Source: Micromonospora sp. C95 (GTDB taxonomy: Bacteria > Actinomycetota > Actinomycetes > Mycobacteriales > Micromonosporaceae). From it: 64,000 bases of DNA. The stretch's first letter is position 1; each line of letters begins with the position of its first letter. The stretch lies in contig NZ_JAGPXT010000016.1 in NCBI RefSeq assembly GCF_018070465.1, positions 1 to 64,000 of the forward strand, read 5' to 3'. Both the position numbers and the translations under genes were made by a program. Positions 45,136 through 53,360 of the stretch are shown in pieces. The notes beneath the pieces are model-generated. The model worked only from the letters and a program-made list of their open reading frames with translations, had not been told where the DNA came from and did not search any database.

Positions 45136-46709
45136 CGGGGAAGCTTGACCTGGATCCGGTGCTGGTGGCGCGGGCGCGGGAGTTGGCGCGGCGGGCCGGG
45201 CGGCCGGTGGTGGAGTTGGCGCGTGGTCATACCACGGTGTCGGTGGAGCGGGCGGTGCTGCGGCTTGCCGGGGTGACCGGCGCGGATCCGGATGGCATTC
45301 CGTGGGTGAACCGGCTGGTGGATGCGGTGGTGGCGGATGTCGGGTTGGGTCACGGGGTGGCGTTGCCGGTGTTCGACGCGCTGGCCCGGGAGCAGGTCAC
45401 GGATGTGACGTTGCTGGCGCAGCAGGCGGCGGCGGGGTCGGTGCGGTTCCAGGTGCCGTCGGGTCGGGCGGCGACGGTGGCGCGGCGGGCTGCCGGCAGG
45501 GCGGTCGCGGCGGGGGTCCGGCGGATCGACCGGCGGCGGGCCGAGCGGGACCGGTTGGTGCGGCGGTTCGGGGATCCGGCGCAGCGGCCGTGGATCTATC
45601 TCATCGTGGCGACGGGGGACATCTACGAGGACATTCCGCAGGCGCAGGCGGCGGCGCGGGCGGGTGCGGATGTGATCGCGGTGATCCGGTCGACGGGGCA
45701 GTCGCTGTTGGATTACGTGCCGGAGGGGGCGACCCGGGAGGGTTTCGCGGGTACCTATGCGACGCAGGAGAACTTCCGGCTGATGCGGGCGGCGTTGGAC
45801 GAGTCGTCGAAGGAGTTGGGGCGGTATGTGCGGTTGACGAATTACGCGTCGGGGCTGTGCATGCCGGAGATGGCGACGCTCGCGGGTCTTGAGCGGTTGG
45901 ACATGATGCTCAACGACTCGATGTACGGGATCTTGTTCCGGGATATCAATCCGGTGCGTACGTTCGTGGATCAGCGGTTTTCGCGGCAGGTGCACGCGCG
46001 GGCGGGGATCGTCATCAACACCGGTGAGGACAACTATCTGACCACTGCGGATGCGGTGGACGAGGCGCACACGGTGACGGTGTCGCAGTTGCTCAACGAG
46101 TACTTCGCGCATGAGGCGGGGCTGGCGGACTGGCAGTTGGGGCTGGGGCACGCTTTCGAGATCAACCCGGAGGTGCCGGAGTCGTTGCGTCTGGAGTTGG
46201 CGCACGCGTTGCTGGCGCGGGAGTTGTTTCCGGACGCGCCGTTGAAGTGGATGCCGCCGACGAAGCACATGACCGGGGACGTGTTCCGGGGGAATCTGCT
46301 GGACGGGTTCTTCAACCTGGTGGGCACGATGACCGGGCAGGGCATCCTGCTGGTGGGGATGATGACGGAGGCGGTGGTGACGCCGTGGTTGTCGGATCGG
46401 GACATCGCCCTGCAGAACGTGCGGTACGTGCTCGGCGCGGCGGGTGGGTTGCACGAGGATTTCGTGCCGGCTGCGGGTGGGTTCATTCAGCAGCGGGCGA
46501 ACCGGGTGCTGGCCGAGGCGGTGGCGTTGTTGGAGCGGATCGGTGAGCAGTCGTTGTTGACGGCGATCGCCGAGGGCACGTTCGGGATCATGAAGCGGCC
46601 GGCGGATCGGGGTAAGGGTCTGGACGGTGTGGCGCGGCACGAGGTGGGTTACTTCAACCCGGCGACGGAGATCCTGGAGCAGCCGCGACCCGAGGAGGCC
46701 CGGCCATGA
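45132..46709 (+). CDS. kamD: Lysine 5,6-aminomutase alpha subunit
   Basis: 525 residues, close to the clostridial alpha subunit length. Visible family blocks include YLIVATGDIYEDIPQAQAAARAGADVIAVIRSTGQSLLDYVP, RLTNYASGLCMPEMA, LNDSMYGILFRDINPVRTFVDQ and KWMPPTKHMTGD. It forms the barrel that binds PLP-substrate and faces adenosylcobalamin on the beta subunit. With KamE it converts beta-lysine to 3,5-diaminohexanoate. GTG overlaps the amidohydrolase stop. Confidence 0.93.
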   Translation: MTGKLDLDPVLVARARELARRAGRPVVELARGHTTVSVERAVLRLAGVTGADPDGIPWVNRLVDAVVADVGLGHGVALPVFDALAREQVTDVTLLAQQAAAGSVRFQVPSGRAATVARRAAGRAVAAGVRRIDRRRAERDRLVRRFGDPAQRPWIYLIVATGDIYEDIPQAQAAARAGADVIAVIRSTGQSLLDYVPEGATREGFAGTYATQENFRLMRAALDESSKELGRYVRLTNYASGLCMPEMATLAGLERLDMMLNDSMYGILFRDINPVRTFVDQRFSRQVHARAGIVINTGEDNYLTTADAVDEAHTVTVSQLLNEYFAHEAGLADWQLGLGHAFEINPEVPESLRLELAHALLARELFPDAPLKWMPPTKHMTGDVFRGNLLDGFFNLVGTMTGQGILLVGMMTEAVVTPWLSDRDIALQNVRYVLGAAGGLHEDFVPAAGGFIQQRANRVLAEAVALLERIGEQSLLTAIAEGTFGIMKRPADRGKGLDGVARHEVGYFNPATEILEQPRPEEARP

Positions 46710-47461
46710 CGGGCGGCGGTGTGGTGCGGCCGTACGGGGACACCACCGGTGACGGCATGGTGCAGGTGTCGTTCACGTTGCCGGTGCCGCATGACAAGCG
46801 GGCCGAGGGTGCGGCGGTGCAGTTGGCGAACAGGATGGGTATCGACCCGGCGTTGCTGGTGCACGCGAAGCCGATCGGCGACGGGTTCACGTTCTTCGTG
46901 GTGTACGGGCGGGTGAACCATCTGGTGGACCTGTCGGCGGTGCGGGTGGTGGAGCGGGATTTTCCGTTGCTGAGCGCCAAGGAGGTCAACGCGGTCGTCA
47001 AGCGGCGGTTGCGGCGGAAGTTGTCGGTGGTGGGGGCGTGTATCGGCACGGACGCGCACACGGTGGGCATCGACGCGATCCTCAACGTGAAGGGCATCGC
47101 GGGGGAGAAGGGTTTGGAGTACTACCGGGAGTTGTCGGTGACGAACCTGGGCGCGCAGGTGAGTGTGCCGGAGTTGGTGGAGGCGGCGCGGGTGGCGCGG
47201 GCCGATGCGGTGCTGGTGTCGCAGGTGGTGACGCAGCGGGATGCGCACCTGCACAACACGCGGGAGATGTCGGCGGCGTTCCGGGAGGCGTTGCCGGCGG
47301 CCCGCCGACCGTTGTTGATCGTGGGTGGGCCGCGGTTCGACGAGTCGCAGGCCGCCGAGCTGGGGGTGGATCGGATCTTCGGTCGGGGTACGACTCCGGG
47401 TGAGGTGGCGTCCTATCTGGTCCATGCGTTGATCACGGGTGGGAGGGCGAGGGTGGCATGA
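46706..47461 (+). CDS. kamE: Lysine 5,6-aminomutase beta subunit (B12-binding)
   Basis: 251 residues. The cobalamin motif DxHxxG is D116-A-H118-T-V-G121; His118 would be the lower axial ligand. K129 (in NVKG) lies 11 residues after it, matching the spacing of the PLP-binding lysine (K144 with H133) of the clostridial enzyme. An N-terminal dimerisation domain precedes a Rossmann-like B12 domain. ATG overlaps the kamD stop and its stop overlaps kal. Confidence 0.93.
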   Translation: MTGGGVVRPYGDTTGDGMVQVSFTLPVPHDKRAEGAAVQLANRMGIDPALLVHAKPIGDGFTFFVVYGRVNHLVDLSAVRVVERDFPLLSAKEVNAVVKRRLRRKLSVVGACIGTDAHTVGIDAILNVKGIAGEKGLEYYRELSVTNLGAQVSVPELVEAARVARADAVLVSQVVTQRDAHLHNTREMSAAFREALPAARRPLLIVGGPRFDESQAAELGVDRIFGRGTTPGEVASYLVHALITGGRARVA

Positions 47462-47850
47462 CTGACGGTCGGTTGGGTGTGACGGTGACGCATCGGCGGT
47501 ATGTGCCGTATTCGCACGCGCACTACGCGGGTGATCTTGTCGACGGGGCGTACGCGTTGGGGCTGTTCGGCGATGTGGCCACCGAGGTGTGTATCCGTAC
47601 CGACGGTGACGAGGGGTTGTTCGCGTCGTACTCGGACGTGCAGTTCAGGTCCCCGGTGCGGGCCGGTGACGTGGTGGAGGTGGTGGCGACGGTGATTCGG
47701 GTGGGTACCCGGAGCCGCACCATCGACTTCGAGGCCCGGGTGGTGTGCCGGGGCCGGCCGGATCGTGGCGGGTCGGCGGCGGAGGTGTTGGCTGAGCCGT
47801 TGGTGGCGGTGACGGCGACCGGCACGGTGGTCGTGCCCGCCGCGGTGTGA
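47458..47850 (+). CDS. kal: 3-aminobutyryl-CoA ammonia lyase (hotdog fold)
   Basis: 130 residues. Hotdog helix and strand elements: RYVPYSHAHYAGDLVDGAYALGLFGDVATEV, then SVQFRSPVRAGD-like and VVEVVATVIRVGTRSRTIDF. It removes ammonia from 3-aminobutyryl-CoA to give crotonyl-CoA, the last specific step of lysine fermentation. Assignment rests on size, fold pattern and place next to kamDE. ATG overlaps the kamE stop. Confidence 0.85.
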   Translation: MTDGRLGVTVTHRRYVPYSHAHYAGDLVDGAYALGLFGDVATEVCIRTDGDEGLFASYSDVQFRSPVRAGDVVEVVATVIRVGTRSRTIDFEARVVCRGRPDRGGSAAEVLAEPLVAVTATGTVVVPAAV

Positions 47851-49178
47851 ACGTCGCGGTCTGCGCCGACGTCGGTTCGACGTTCACGAAGGTGGCGGTG
47901 GTCGACCTCGACGGTGGTGGGCTGGTGTCGGCGGCGGCGGCGCCGACCACCGTGGGCTCGGATGTGCTGCACGGCCTGGACGCGGCGGTGGGTGCGGCGA
48001 CTGTCGGCCTCACCTCGGCTGAGGTGCCGTGGTTGGTGTGTTCGTCGGCGGGTGGTGGGTTGCGGCTGGCGGTGATCGGCTACGAGCCGCTGGTGACCGC
48101 GCAGGCGGGTCGGCGGGTCGGCCTGTCGGCGGGGGCGGACGTGGTGCACGTGGCGGCCGGGCGGCTGGGTCGGGCGGAGCTGACGGCGTTGCGGGCGGCC
48201 CGCCCGGACGTGGTGCTGCTGGTCGGTGGCACCGACGGCGGGGACGCGGACACGCTCACGCACAATGCGACGCGGCTGGCGCGGGCCCGGTGGCGGGTGC
48301 CGGTGGTGCTCGCCGGCAACGTCGACGCCCGGGACGACCTGCACGCGTTGTTGTCGGGGGCGGGGGTGCCGGTGACGGTGGCCGACAACGTGCTGCCCCG
48401 CATCGGGGTGTTGGCGCCGGTGTCGGCGCGTTCGGCGATCCGGCAGGTGTTCCTGCGCCACGTGATCGGTGGTAAGGGGTTGTCGAGGGGTGGCCGGTTC
48501 GCCCGGCTGGTGCGGGCGGCGACACCGGATGCGGTGTTGTCGGGGGTGGAGGTGCTCGCCGACGTGGCCGGCGGTGACCTGGTGGTCGTCGACGTGGGTG
48601 GGGCGACGACGGATGTGTACTCGGTGCTCACCCCGGACGAGCGGGCCGGTGGGCCGGGTCGGGAGGTGGCCGGTGAGCTGTGGCGGGCTCGGACGGTCGA
48701 GGGGGATCTGGGTGTGCGGTGGAGCGCACCGGGGGTGGTGCGGGCGGCCGTGGAGGAACGTCTGGTCGCGGTGGGGGAGGGCGACGGGTTGGCGGCCGAG
48801 GCTGCGGTGCGTGCCGCCGATCCCGGGTTCCTGCCGGGCGACGCCGCCGGTCGGGCGGTCGACGCGCGGATCGCGGCGTTGGCGGCGACGGTGGCGCTGC
48901 GTCGGCACGCCCGTGGGGTGGGTACCGGTGAGCGGGCCGGTCGGGATCTTCGTGATGTTCGGCTGCTCGTGGGCTCGGGTGGGGTGTTGCGGCACGCTTC
49001 GGACAACGACGCGGCCGGGGTGCTGGGCACGGTGTTGACCGACCATGCGGGTGGGTGGGCGTTGCCGAGGGCGGCCCGGCCGGTGGTGGACACCGACTAC
49101 GTGCTGGCTGCGGCCGGTTTGCTGGCCGAGGAGCATCAGGTGGCGGCGCGGGGGCTGCTGCGGTCGCTGCTGGGTTGA
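47847..49178 (+). CDS. MutL/GlmL-type reactivase-like protein
   Basis: 443 residues. An ASKHA-type nucleotide site is visible: CADVGSTFTKVAVVDLD at the start (phosphate 1 loop), LLVGGTDGGD in the middle and LVVVDVGGATTDVYSV. It resembles MutL, the protein beside glutamate mutase. Relatives sit beside aminomutases and may reactivate the B12 enzyme by cobalamin exchange. GTG overlaps the kal stop. It is the last gene of the lysine operon, so it probably serves KamDE (inference). Confidence 0.85.
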   Translation: MNVAVCADVGSTFTKVAVVDLDGGGLVSAAAAPTTVGSDVLHGLDAAVGAATVGLTSAEVPWLVCSSAGGGLRLAVIGYEPLVTAQAGRRVGLSAGADVVHVAAGRLGRAELTALRAARPDVVLLVGGTDGGDADTLTHNATRLARARWRVPVVLAGNVDARDDLHALLSGAGVPVTVADNVLPRIGVLAPVSARSAIRQVFLRHVIGGKGLSRGGRFARLVRAATPDAVLSGVEVLADVAGGDLVVVDVGGATTDVYSVLTPDERAGGPGREVAGELWRARTVEGDLGVRWSAPGVVRAAVEERLVAVGEGDGLAAEAAVRAADPGFLPGDAAGRAVDARIAALAATVALRRHARGVGTGERAGRDLRDVRLLVGSGGVLRHASDNDAAGVLGTVLTDHAGGWALPRAARPVVDTDYVLAAAGLLAEEHQVAARGLLRSLLG

Positions 49179-49270
49179 CCGGGGTGGATGCCTGCCGCCG
49201 GTCGGGGGCGTCGACGAGGTGGTGGCCGTCACGACACGCCGGGCCGGTGCGACGACTCGTCGGGGGTGGG

Positions 49271-49301
49271 TTGACAAGGCCGGGGGTTGGCCACGTACCG
49301 T
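49271..49301 (+). promoter_or_regulatory. Sigma-70-type promoter TTGACA-N19-TACCGT
   Basis: A perfect -35 (49271-49276) and a TACCGT -10 (49296-49301), with a 19-base spacer. Predicted start is near 49307-49308. No ribosome site and start codon of a likely gene follows, so it probably drives a non-coding RNA. Confidence 0.6.
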
Positions 49302-49307
49302 CTTTGA

Positions 49308-49605
49308 GTCCTACCACGGGAAGCGGCTGTTGTTCGCTTCGTCCCTTCGTCCGCTGGCCGAGCGACACGGTGCATGTTCAGTCGCGGCGGCCAGGTCCAG
49401 CGGGCGGGGGTCGGCGGGGCGGCGCGAACCGGCCGCGGTTACCGGTGTATGGGCAGGATGGGGTGCACGGCCAGTAGACAACGGTCAGGCGGGGACAGCC
49501 AGTCACCGTCGGGTCGGTCCGAAGGTCGGCGTGCCACATTCCGCCGCACCGGCCGGGAGGGGCCTGGGAGCATCGGGGCGCGGCATATGCCGCGCCCCGA
49601 CTTCG
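49308..49605 (+). ncRNA. Candidate small RNA of about 290-300 nt
   Basis: Bounded by the promoter at 49271 and the 28-base palindrome at 49573-49600. GAAGCG/CGCTTC near the 5' end (about 49320-49340) can form a hairpin. No long, coding-like frame with a ribosome site is seen. I find no tmRNA, RNase P or SRP RNA signature. An Ms1/6S-like RNA is one possibility, not supported beyond size and a strong promoter. Confidence 0.4.
49573..49600. terminator. 28-base perfect palindrome
   Basis: TCGGGGCGCGGCAT (49573-49586) is followed at once by its complement ATGCCGCGCCCCGA (49587-49600). In RNA it would form a GC-rich stem with a four-base loop. There is no U-tract. It is a likely terminator for the transcript starting near 49308, or a protein-binding site. 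Confidence 0.6.
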
Positions 49606-49695
49606 TGTGTGGCCGCCGGGGCGGCCAGTCTGCGGCAGGCATGTCATGCCGTGCCGGACGATGCGCCGGGGGCGCCGCCGGCGGGATGCGTCGGA

Positions 49696-49730
49696 TCGCC
49701 CCCGGCCGTGACCCGGGCCGCCGGGGGCGA
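49696..49730. terminator. Second GC-rich hairpin upstream of lnt
   Basis: TCGCCCCCGGC (49696-49706) pairs with GCCGGGGGCGA (49720-49730) around 13 bases. It ends 17 bases before the -10 box of lnt, so it can stop read-through into that promoter. Confidence 0.45.
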
Positions 49731-49747
49731 TGGTGCGGGCGGCCGGG

Positions 49748-49753
49748 TAGCCT
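49748..49753 (+). promoter_or_regulatory. -10 box TAGCCT of a leaderless start
   Basis: TAGCCT, seven bases (TCGGCGC), then GTG 49761. Confidence 0.5.
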
Positions 49754-49760
49754 TCGGCGC

Positions 49761-51416
49761 GTGATCGCGTCCGACCCGCCCGTGACGACCGTGGACCGCG
49801 CCGCCGGGCCTGAACCGCCGCCGTCCGGTCAGGTGCCGGCGGGCCTGGTGCGCCTGCCGGTGGCTGTCGCCATGGCGGTGGGCGCCGGCCTGGCGTTGCT
49901 GCTGGCCTTCCCGCCGTACGGGTGGTGGCCGCTGGCGCCGGTCGGGGTGGCGTTGCTGGCCGCCGCGACCCACCGGCGGCGGCTGCGGGCCGGCGCCGGT
50001 CTGGGTTTCCTGGCCGGTTTGACCCTGTTCGCGCCGTTGCTGGCCTGGACGAACCTGCACACCGGCTACCTGCCGTGGGTGCTGCTGTCGCTGTTGCAGG
50101 CCGGCTACCTGGCGGTGCTGGGCATGGCCACGGCGTGGGTGTCGCCGCTTGTCGACCGGCTGCCGGCGATGTGGCCGGCGGTGACCGGTGTGCTGTGGGT
50201 GGGGCAGGAGGCGCTGCGCGACCGGACACCGTTCGGCGGGTTCCCGTGGGGCCGGTTGGCGTTCGGGCAGGACGAGTCGCCGCTGCTGCGGCTGGCCGCG
50301 CTCGGCGGTGCGCCGCTGGTGACGTTCGCCGTGGCGCTGGCCGGTGGGCTGCTGGTCGCCGGGGCGTGGTGGACGGTACGGGCGCGGCGTAGCAGCGGCC
50401 CCCGGCGGTGGGTGCCGGCGGCCGGGTGCGCCGCGGCGGTGCTGCTGCTGCTCGCCGGTGGGCTGCTGGTGCCGGTGGCCACCACCCGTGACGCGGCGAG
50501 CGTGACGGTGGCGATCGTGCAGGGCAACGTGCCGCGACTCGGGTTGGATTTCAACGCCCAGCGGCAGGCCGTGCTCGACAACCACGTCGAGGCCACCATC
50601 GCCCTGGCCGGTGAGGTCGCCGCCGGGACCCGGCCCCGACCGGACCTGGTGGTGTGGCCGGAGAACTCCAGTGACATCGATCCGCTGCGCAACGCGTCGG
50701 CCGGAGCGCGGATCTCCGCCGCCGCGGACGCCGTCGGGGTGCCGATCCTGGTCGGTGCCGTGCTGTCCGGGCCGGAGCGGGGGCAGGTGCGCAACGCGGG
50801 GCTGCTGTGGCGTCCCGGTAGCGGCCCCGACCTGGAGCAGCTGTACGTGAAGCGTCATCCGGTGCCGTTCGCCGAGTACGTGCCGTTGCGCCGGATCGCC
50901 CGGATGGTCAGCGACCAGGTCGATCGGGTGCGGGCCGACTTCGTGGCCGGTACCGAGGCGGGAGTGGTCGACACCGGACCGGTGGTGCTCGGGGACGTGA
51001 TCTGCTTCGAGGTCGCCTACGACGGGCTGGTCCGCGACACCGTCGTCGGTGGGGCGCAACTGCTGGTGGTGCAGACCAACAACGCCACCTTCGACGAGGC
51101 CGAGGCGCGTCAGCAGCTGGCCATGGTGCGGCTACGGGCGGTCGAGCACGGGCGTGCGGCGTTGATGGCCTCCACGGTCGGGGTGTCCGGGTTCGTCACC
51201 CCGGACGGGCGGGTAAGCGACGCCACCGGGTTCAACACCCGCGCGGTCGTGGTGCGGCAGCTGCGGCTGACCGAGGGACGCACGCTGGCCACCCGGGTCG
51301 GGGTGCTGCCGGAGGTGGTGCTGGCGGGGCTGGCCGTGGCCGCGTTGGTCGGCACGGCGGTGCTGCGGCGTCGGCGGGACGGCCGGTCCGTACCGGGGGC
51401 CGCCCACCCGGGGTGA
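49761..51416 (+). CDS. lnt: Apolipoprotein N-acyltransferase
   Basis: 551 residues. About six N-terminal membrane helices, then a nitrilase-fold domain outside the membrane. The catalytic Glu-Lys-Cys are visible: E in VVWPENSSD is a conserved site, K in LYVKRHPVPFAEYVPLR, and C in GDVICFEVAYDG. A final helix and basic tail close the protein. It adds the third acyl chain to lipoproteins. GTG 49761 has a leaderless promoter. The next gene is ppm1, which is fused to lnt in mycobacteria. Confidence 0.9.
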   Translation: MIASDPPVTTVDRAAGPEPPPSGQVPAGLVRLPVAVAMAVGAGLALLLAFPPYGWWPLAPVGVALLAAATHRRRLRAGAGLGFLAGLTLFAPLLAWTNLHTGYLPWVLLSLLQAGYLAVLGMATAWVSPLVDRLPAMWPAVTGVLWVGQEALRDRTPFGGFPWGRLAFGQDESPLLRLAALGGAPLVTFAVALAGGLLVAGAWWTVRARRSSGPRRWVPAAGCAAAVLLLLAGGLLVPVATTRDAASVTVAIVQGNVPRLGLDFNAQRQAVLDNHVEATIALAGEVAAGTRPRPDLVVWPENSSDIDPLRNASAGARISAAADAVGVPILVGAVLSGPERGQVRNAGLLWRPGSGPDLEQLYVKRHPVPFAEYVPLRRIARMVSDQVDRVRADFVAGTEAGVVDTGPVVLGDVICFEVAYDGLVRDTVVGGAQLLVVQTNNATFDEAEARQQLAMVRLRAVEHGRAALMASTVGVSGFVTPDGRVSDATGFNTRAVVVRQLRLTEGRTLATRVGVLPEVVLAGLAVAALVGTAVLRRRRDGRSVPGAAHPG

Positions 51417-51426
51417 GGGGGCAGCG

Positions 51427-52236
51427 GTGGTACGCGGAACCGACATCCGTCCGGTGACGACCGGCGTGCCCGGCGTGGGTCGGGTGCTGGTGGTGATTCC
51501 GACCTTCAACGAGGCCGACAACGTCACGGCGATCGTGCGGCGGGTTCGGCGGGCCGCGCCGCAGGTGGAGATTCTCGTCGCCGACGACAATAGCCCCGAC
51601 GGCACGGGCGAGATCGCCGAGGGCATGGCCCGCGCCGACCAGCGGGTGCACGTGCTGCACCGGGAGGGCAAGCAGGGACTCGGCGCGGCGTACCTGGCGG
51701 GGTTCGCGTGGGCGCGGCGGCGTGGCTTCGACGCGGTGGTGGAGATGGACGCCGACGGCTCCCACGCCCCGGAGGACCTGCCGGCGTTGCTGGCCGCGGC
51801 CCGGGACGCCGACGTGGTGATCGGATCGCGGTGGACCCGGGGTGCCCGGGTGGTGAACTGGCCGCTGCGGCGGCTGCTGCTGTCGCGGTGCGGCAACCTG
51901 TACGCGCGGCTGGCGTTGGGGATGCCGGTCGCCGACGCCACCGGCGGGTACCGGGTCTACCGGGCCGGGGTGCTGGACGCCCTGGACCTGGACTCGGTGT
52001 GTTCGCAGGGGTACTCGTTCCAGGTGGAGTTGTCGCGGCTGGCGCACCGGGCGGGGGCGCGGATCGTGGAGGTGCCGATCACCTTCGCCGAGCGGGAACG
52101 TGGTGCCAGCAAGATGAGCCCGCTGATCGTCGTCGAGGCGTTGTGGCGGATCACCGGCTGGGCGGTCCGGGACCGGCGTACGGCGGTGCGGCGTGGGCTG
52201 CGTGCGGCCACGGCCGGACAGGCGCGGTGGCCCTGA
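51427..52236 (+). CDS. ppm1: Polyprenol monophosphomannose synthase
   Basis: 269 residues, GT2 fold without C-terminal membrane helices. Donor-site motifs are VVIPTFNEADN, ILVADDNSPDGTG and VVEMDADGSHAPEDL, and the acceptor part has SRWTRGARVVNWPLRR and YSFQVELSRLAHRAGA. It moves mannose from GDP-mannose to polyprenyl phosphate, the donor for lipoglycans and protein mannosylation. It starts ten bases after lnt, so the two form an operon. Confidence 0.9.
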   Translation: MVRGTDIRPVTTGVPGVGRVLVVIPTFNEADNVTAIVRRVRRAAPQVEILVADDNSPDGTGEIAEGMARADQRVHVLHREGKQGLGAAYLAGFAWARRRGFDAVVEMDADGSHAPEDLPALLAAARDADVVIGSRWTRGARVVNWPLRRLLLSRCGNLYARLALGMPVADATGGYRVYRAGVLDALDLDSVCSQGYSFQVELSRLAHRAGARIVEVPITFAERERGASKMSPLIVVEALWRITGWAVRDRRTAVRRGLRAATAGQARWP

Positions 52237-52370
52237 CCACACTCGGCCCGCTGCGGGCGGGCATCCTCGAACCCGCTCTGAGCGGCGGCGTGTCATGCTG
52301 GACGGACGGGACGGCTGCGCCGCCGGGGCGGGGCCGGGACGACGAGGCGCCGTGAGGCGGTTGGGGTGAG

Positions 52371-52922
52371 ATGCGCCGAGCACTGAGGTTCGTACCGTTG
52401 GCTCTGCTGGTGTCCGTGGCCGCGGAGATCGCCGTGTTCGTGGTGGTGGGTCGGGCGCTCGGGTTCGGTGCGGCGACGCTGCTGGTGTTCGCGGCCTCGC
52501 TGCTGGGTCTGGTGCTGTTGCGCCGCGAAGGCGTACGGGCGTGGCGGGGTTTCCGGGAGGCCGCGCAGTCGGGTCGGCCGCCCGGCCGGCAGGTGACCGA
52601 CGGGCTGGTGGGGCTGCTCGGCGCGCTGCTGCTGGCGACCCCGGGTCTGGTCAGCGGCCTGGTGGGGGTGTTGCTGCTGGTGCCGCCGGTGCGGCGGTTG
52701 ACCCGCGGTGGGGTGCAGCGGGTCGCGGAGCGCCGGGTGTCGTCGATGACCGCCGGTGACCTGTTCGGTCCCCGCCGGGTGCGGGTGTACCGGGGCGGGC
52801 CGGCGCAGCCGGGGCCGACTCCGCCGCCGCAGGCCTCGACGACGTCGCCGCCGCCCGTCTCCCCGGCGCGTCCGGTGGTCGAGGGGGAGGCCATCGAGGG
52901 CGAGATCGTGGAGCCGCGCTGA
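52371..52922 (+). CDS. FxsA family membrane protein
   Basis: 183 residues. The FxsA core (residues 1-125) has about three to four hydrophobic segments with EIAVFVVVGRALGFGAATLLVF and TDGLVGLLGALLLATPGLVSGLVGVLLLVPPVR. A Pro/Thr-rich, acidic tail ending VEGEAIEGEIVEPR follows. E. coli FxsA limits F exclusion of phage T7; the role here is unknown. GGGGTGAG precedes the ATG. A strong terminator comes directly after. Confidence 0.87.
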   Translation: MRRALRFVPLALLVSVAAEIAVFVVVGRALGFGAATLLVFAASLLGLVLLRREGVRAWRGFREAAQSGRPPGRQVTDGLVGLLGALLLATPGLVSGLVGVLLLVPPVRRLTRGGVQRVAERRVSSMTAGDLFGPRRVRVYRGGPAQPGPTPPPQASTTSPPPVSPARPVVEGEAIEGEIVEPR

Positions 52923-52933
52923 CGCACGCGAAA

Positions 52934-52965
52934 ACGGCGCCCCGGGAAAATTCCCGGGGCGCCGT
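52934..52965. terminator. Two-way terminator between fxsA and rbpA
   Basis: ACGGCGCCCCGGGAA (52934-52948) pairs perfectly with TTCCCGGGGCGCCGT (52951-52965), with AAAATT at the turn. AAAA on the left side gives a U-run for the leftward transcript. It lies between the convergent stops at 52922 and 52978. Confidence 0.9.
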
Positions 52966-52977
52966 CGACGTGACGGG

Positions 52978-53319
52978 TCAGGCGCGACCGCGACGGGTGC
53001 GAACCTCCTGCAGCCGCTCGGCCAGGATGTCCTCAAGCTCGGCGATCGACCGTCGCTCCAGCAGCATGTCCCAGTGGGTACGCGGCGGCTTGGCCTTCTT
53101 CTGCTCCGGCTCGCTGCCGTCGACCAGTCGGGCCACGCTGCCGTCGAACTTGCACTCCCAGGTGGTCGGCACCTCGGCGTCGACGGCGAACGGCACCTCG
53201 AACTGGTGACCCTTGGCGCACAGGTACTCGCGGGTCTGCCGCGGCGCGAGCTCCGTGTTGCGGTCGGATTCGTAGCTGACCGCGCCCAGCCGGCTTCCGC
53301 GCAGCATACGCTCGCCCAT
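52978..53319 (-). CDS. rbpA: RNA polymerase-binding protein RbpA
   Basis: 113 residues. MGERMLRGSRLGAVSYESDR leads to the zinc-knuckle region with C34, H38 and C56 (YLCAKGHQF ... WECKFDG); residue 59, where S. coelicolor has a fourth ligand as I recall, is Asp. The C-terminal sigma-interacting part is THWDMLLERRSIAELEDILAERL. It binds RNA polymerase and the housekeeping sigma factor and helps open promoters. ATG 53319 sits behind GAGGGGAAG. A SigR-type promoter precedes it. Confidence 0.93.
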   Translation of the reverse strand: MGERMLRGSRLGAVSYESDRNTELAPRQTREYLCAKGHQFEVPFAVDAEVPTTWECKFDGSVARLVDGSEPEQKKAKPPRTHWDMLLERRSIAELEDILAERLQEVRTRRGRA

Positions 53320-53360
53320 GATCGACTTCCCCTCTTCGGTGGTGCGGGTCCTATCGGTGT

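Larger units (their letters stand above)
49179..49760. other. 582-base gap without a convincing gene
   Basis: Open frames cross it (49045-49764 and 49374 onwards), but they are low-complexity Arg/Gly/Ala frames that overlap real genes. The gap holds a TTGACA promoter at 49271, hairpins at 49573 and 49696, and the leaderless promoter of lnt at 49748. Confidence 0.7.

Noticed and set aside
49308-49605. tmRNA, RNase P RNA or SRP RNA in the gap before lnt
   Set aside because: None of their conserved sequence elements is visible; retained only as an unnamed candidate RNA.
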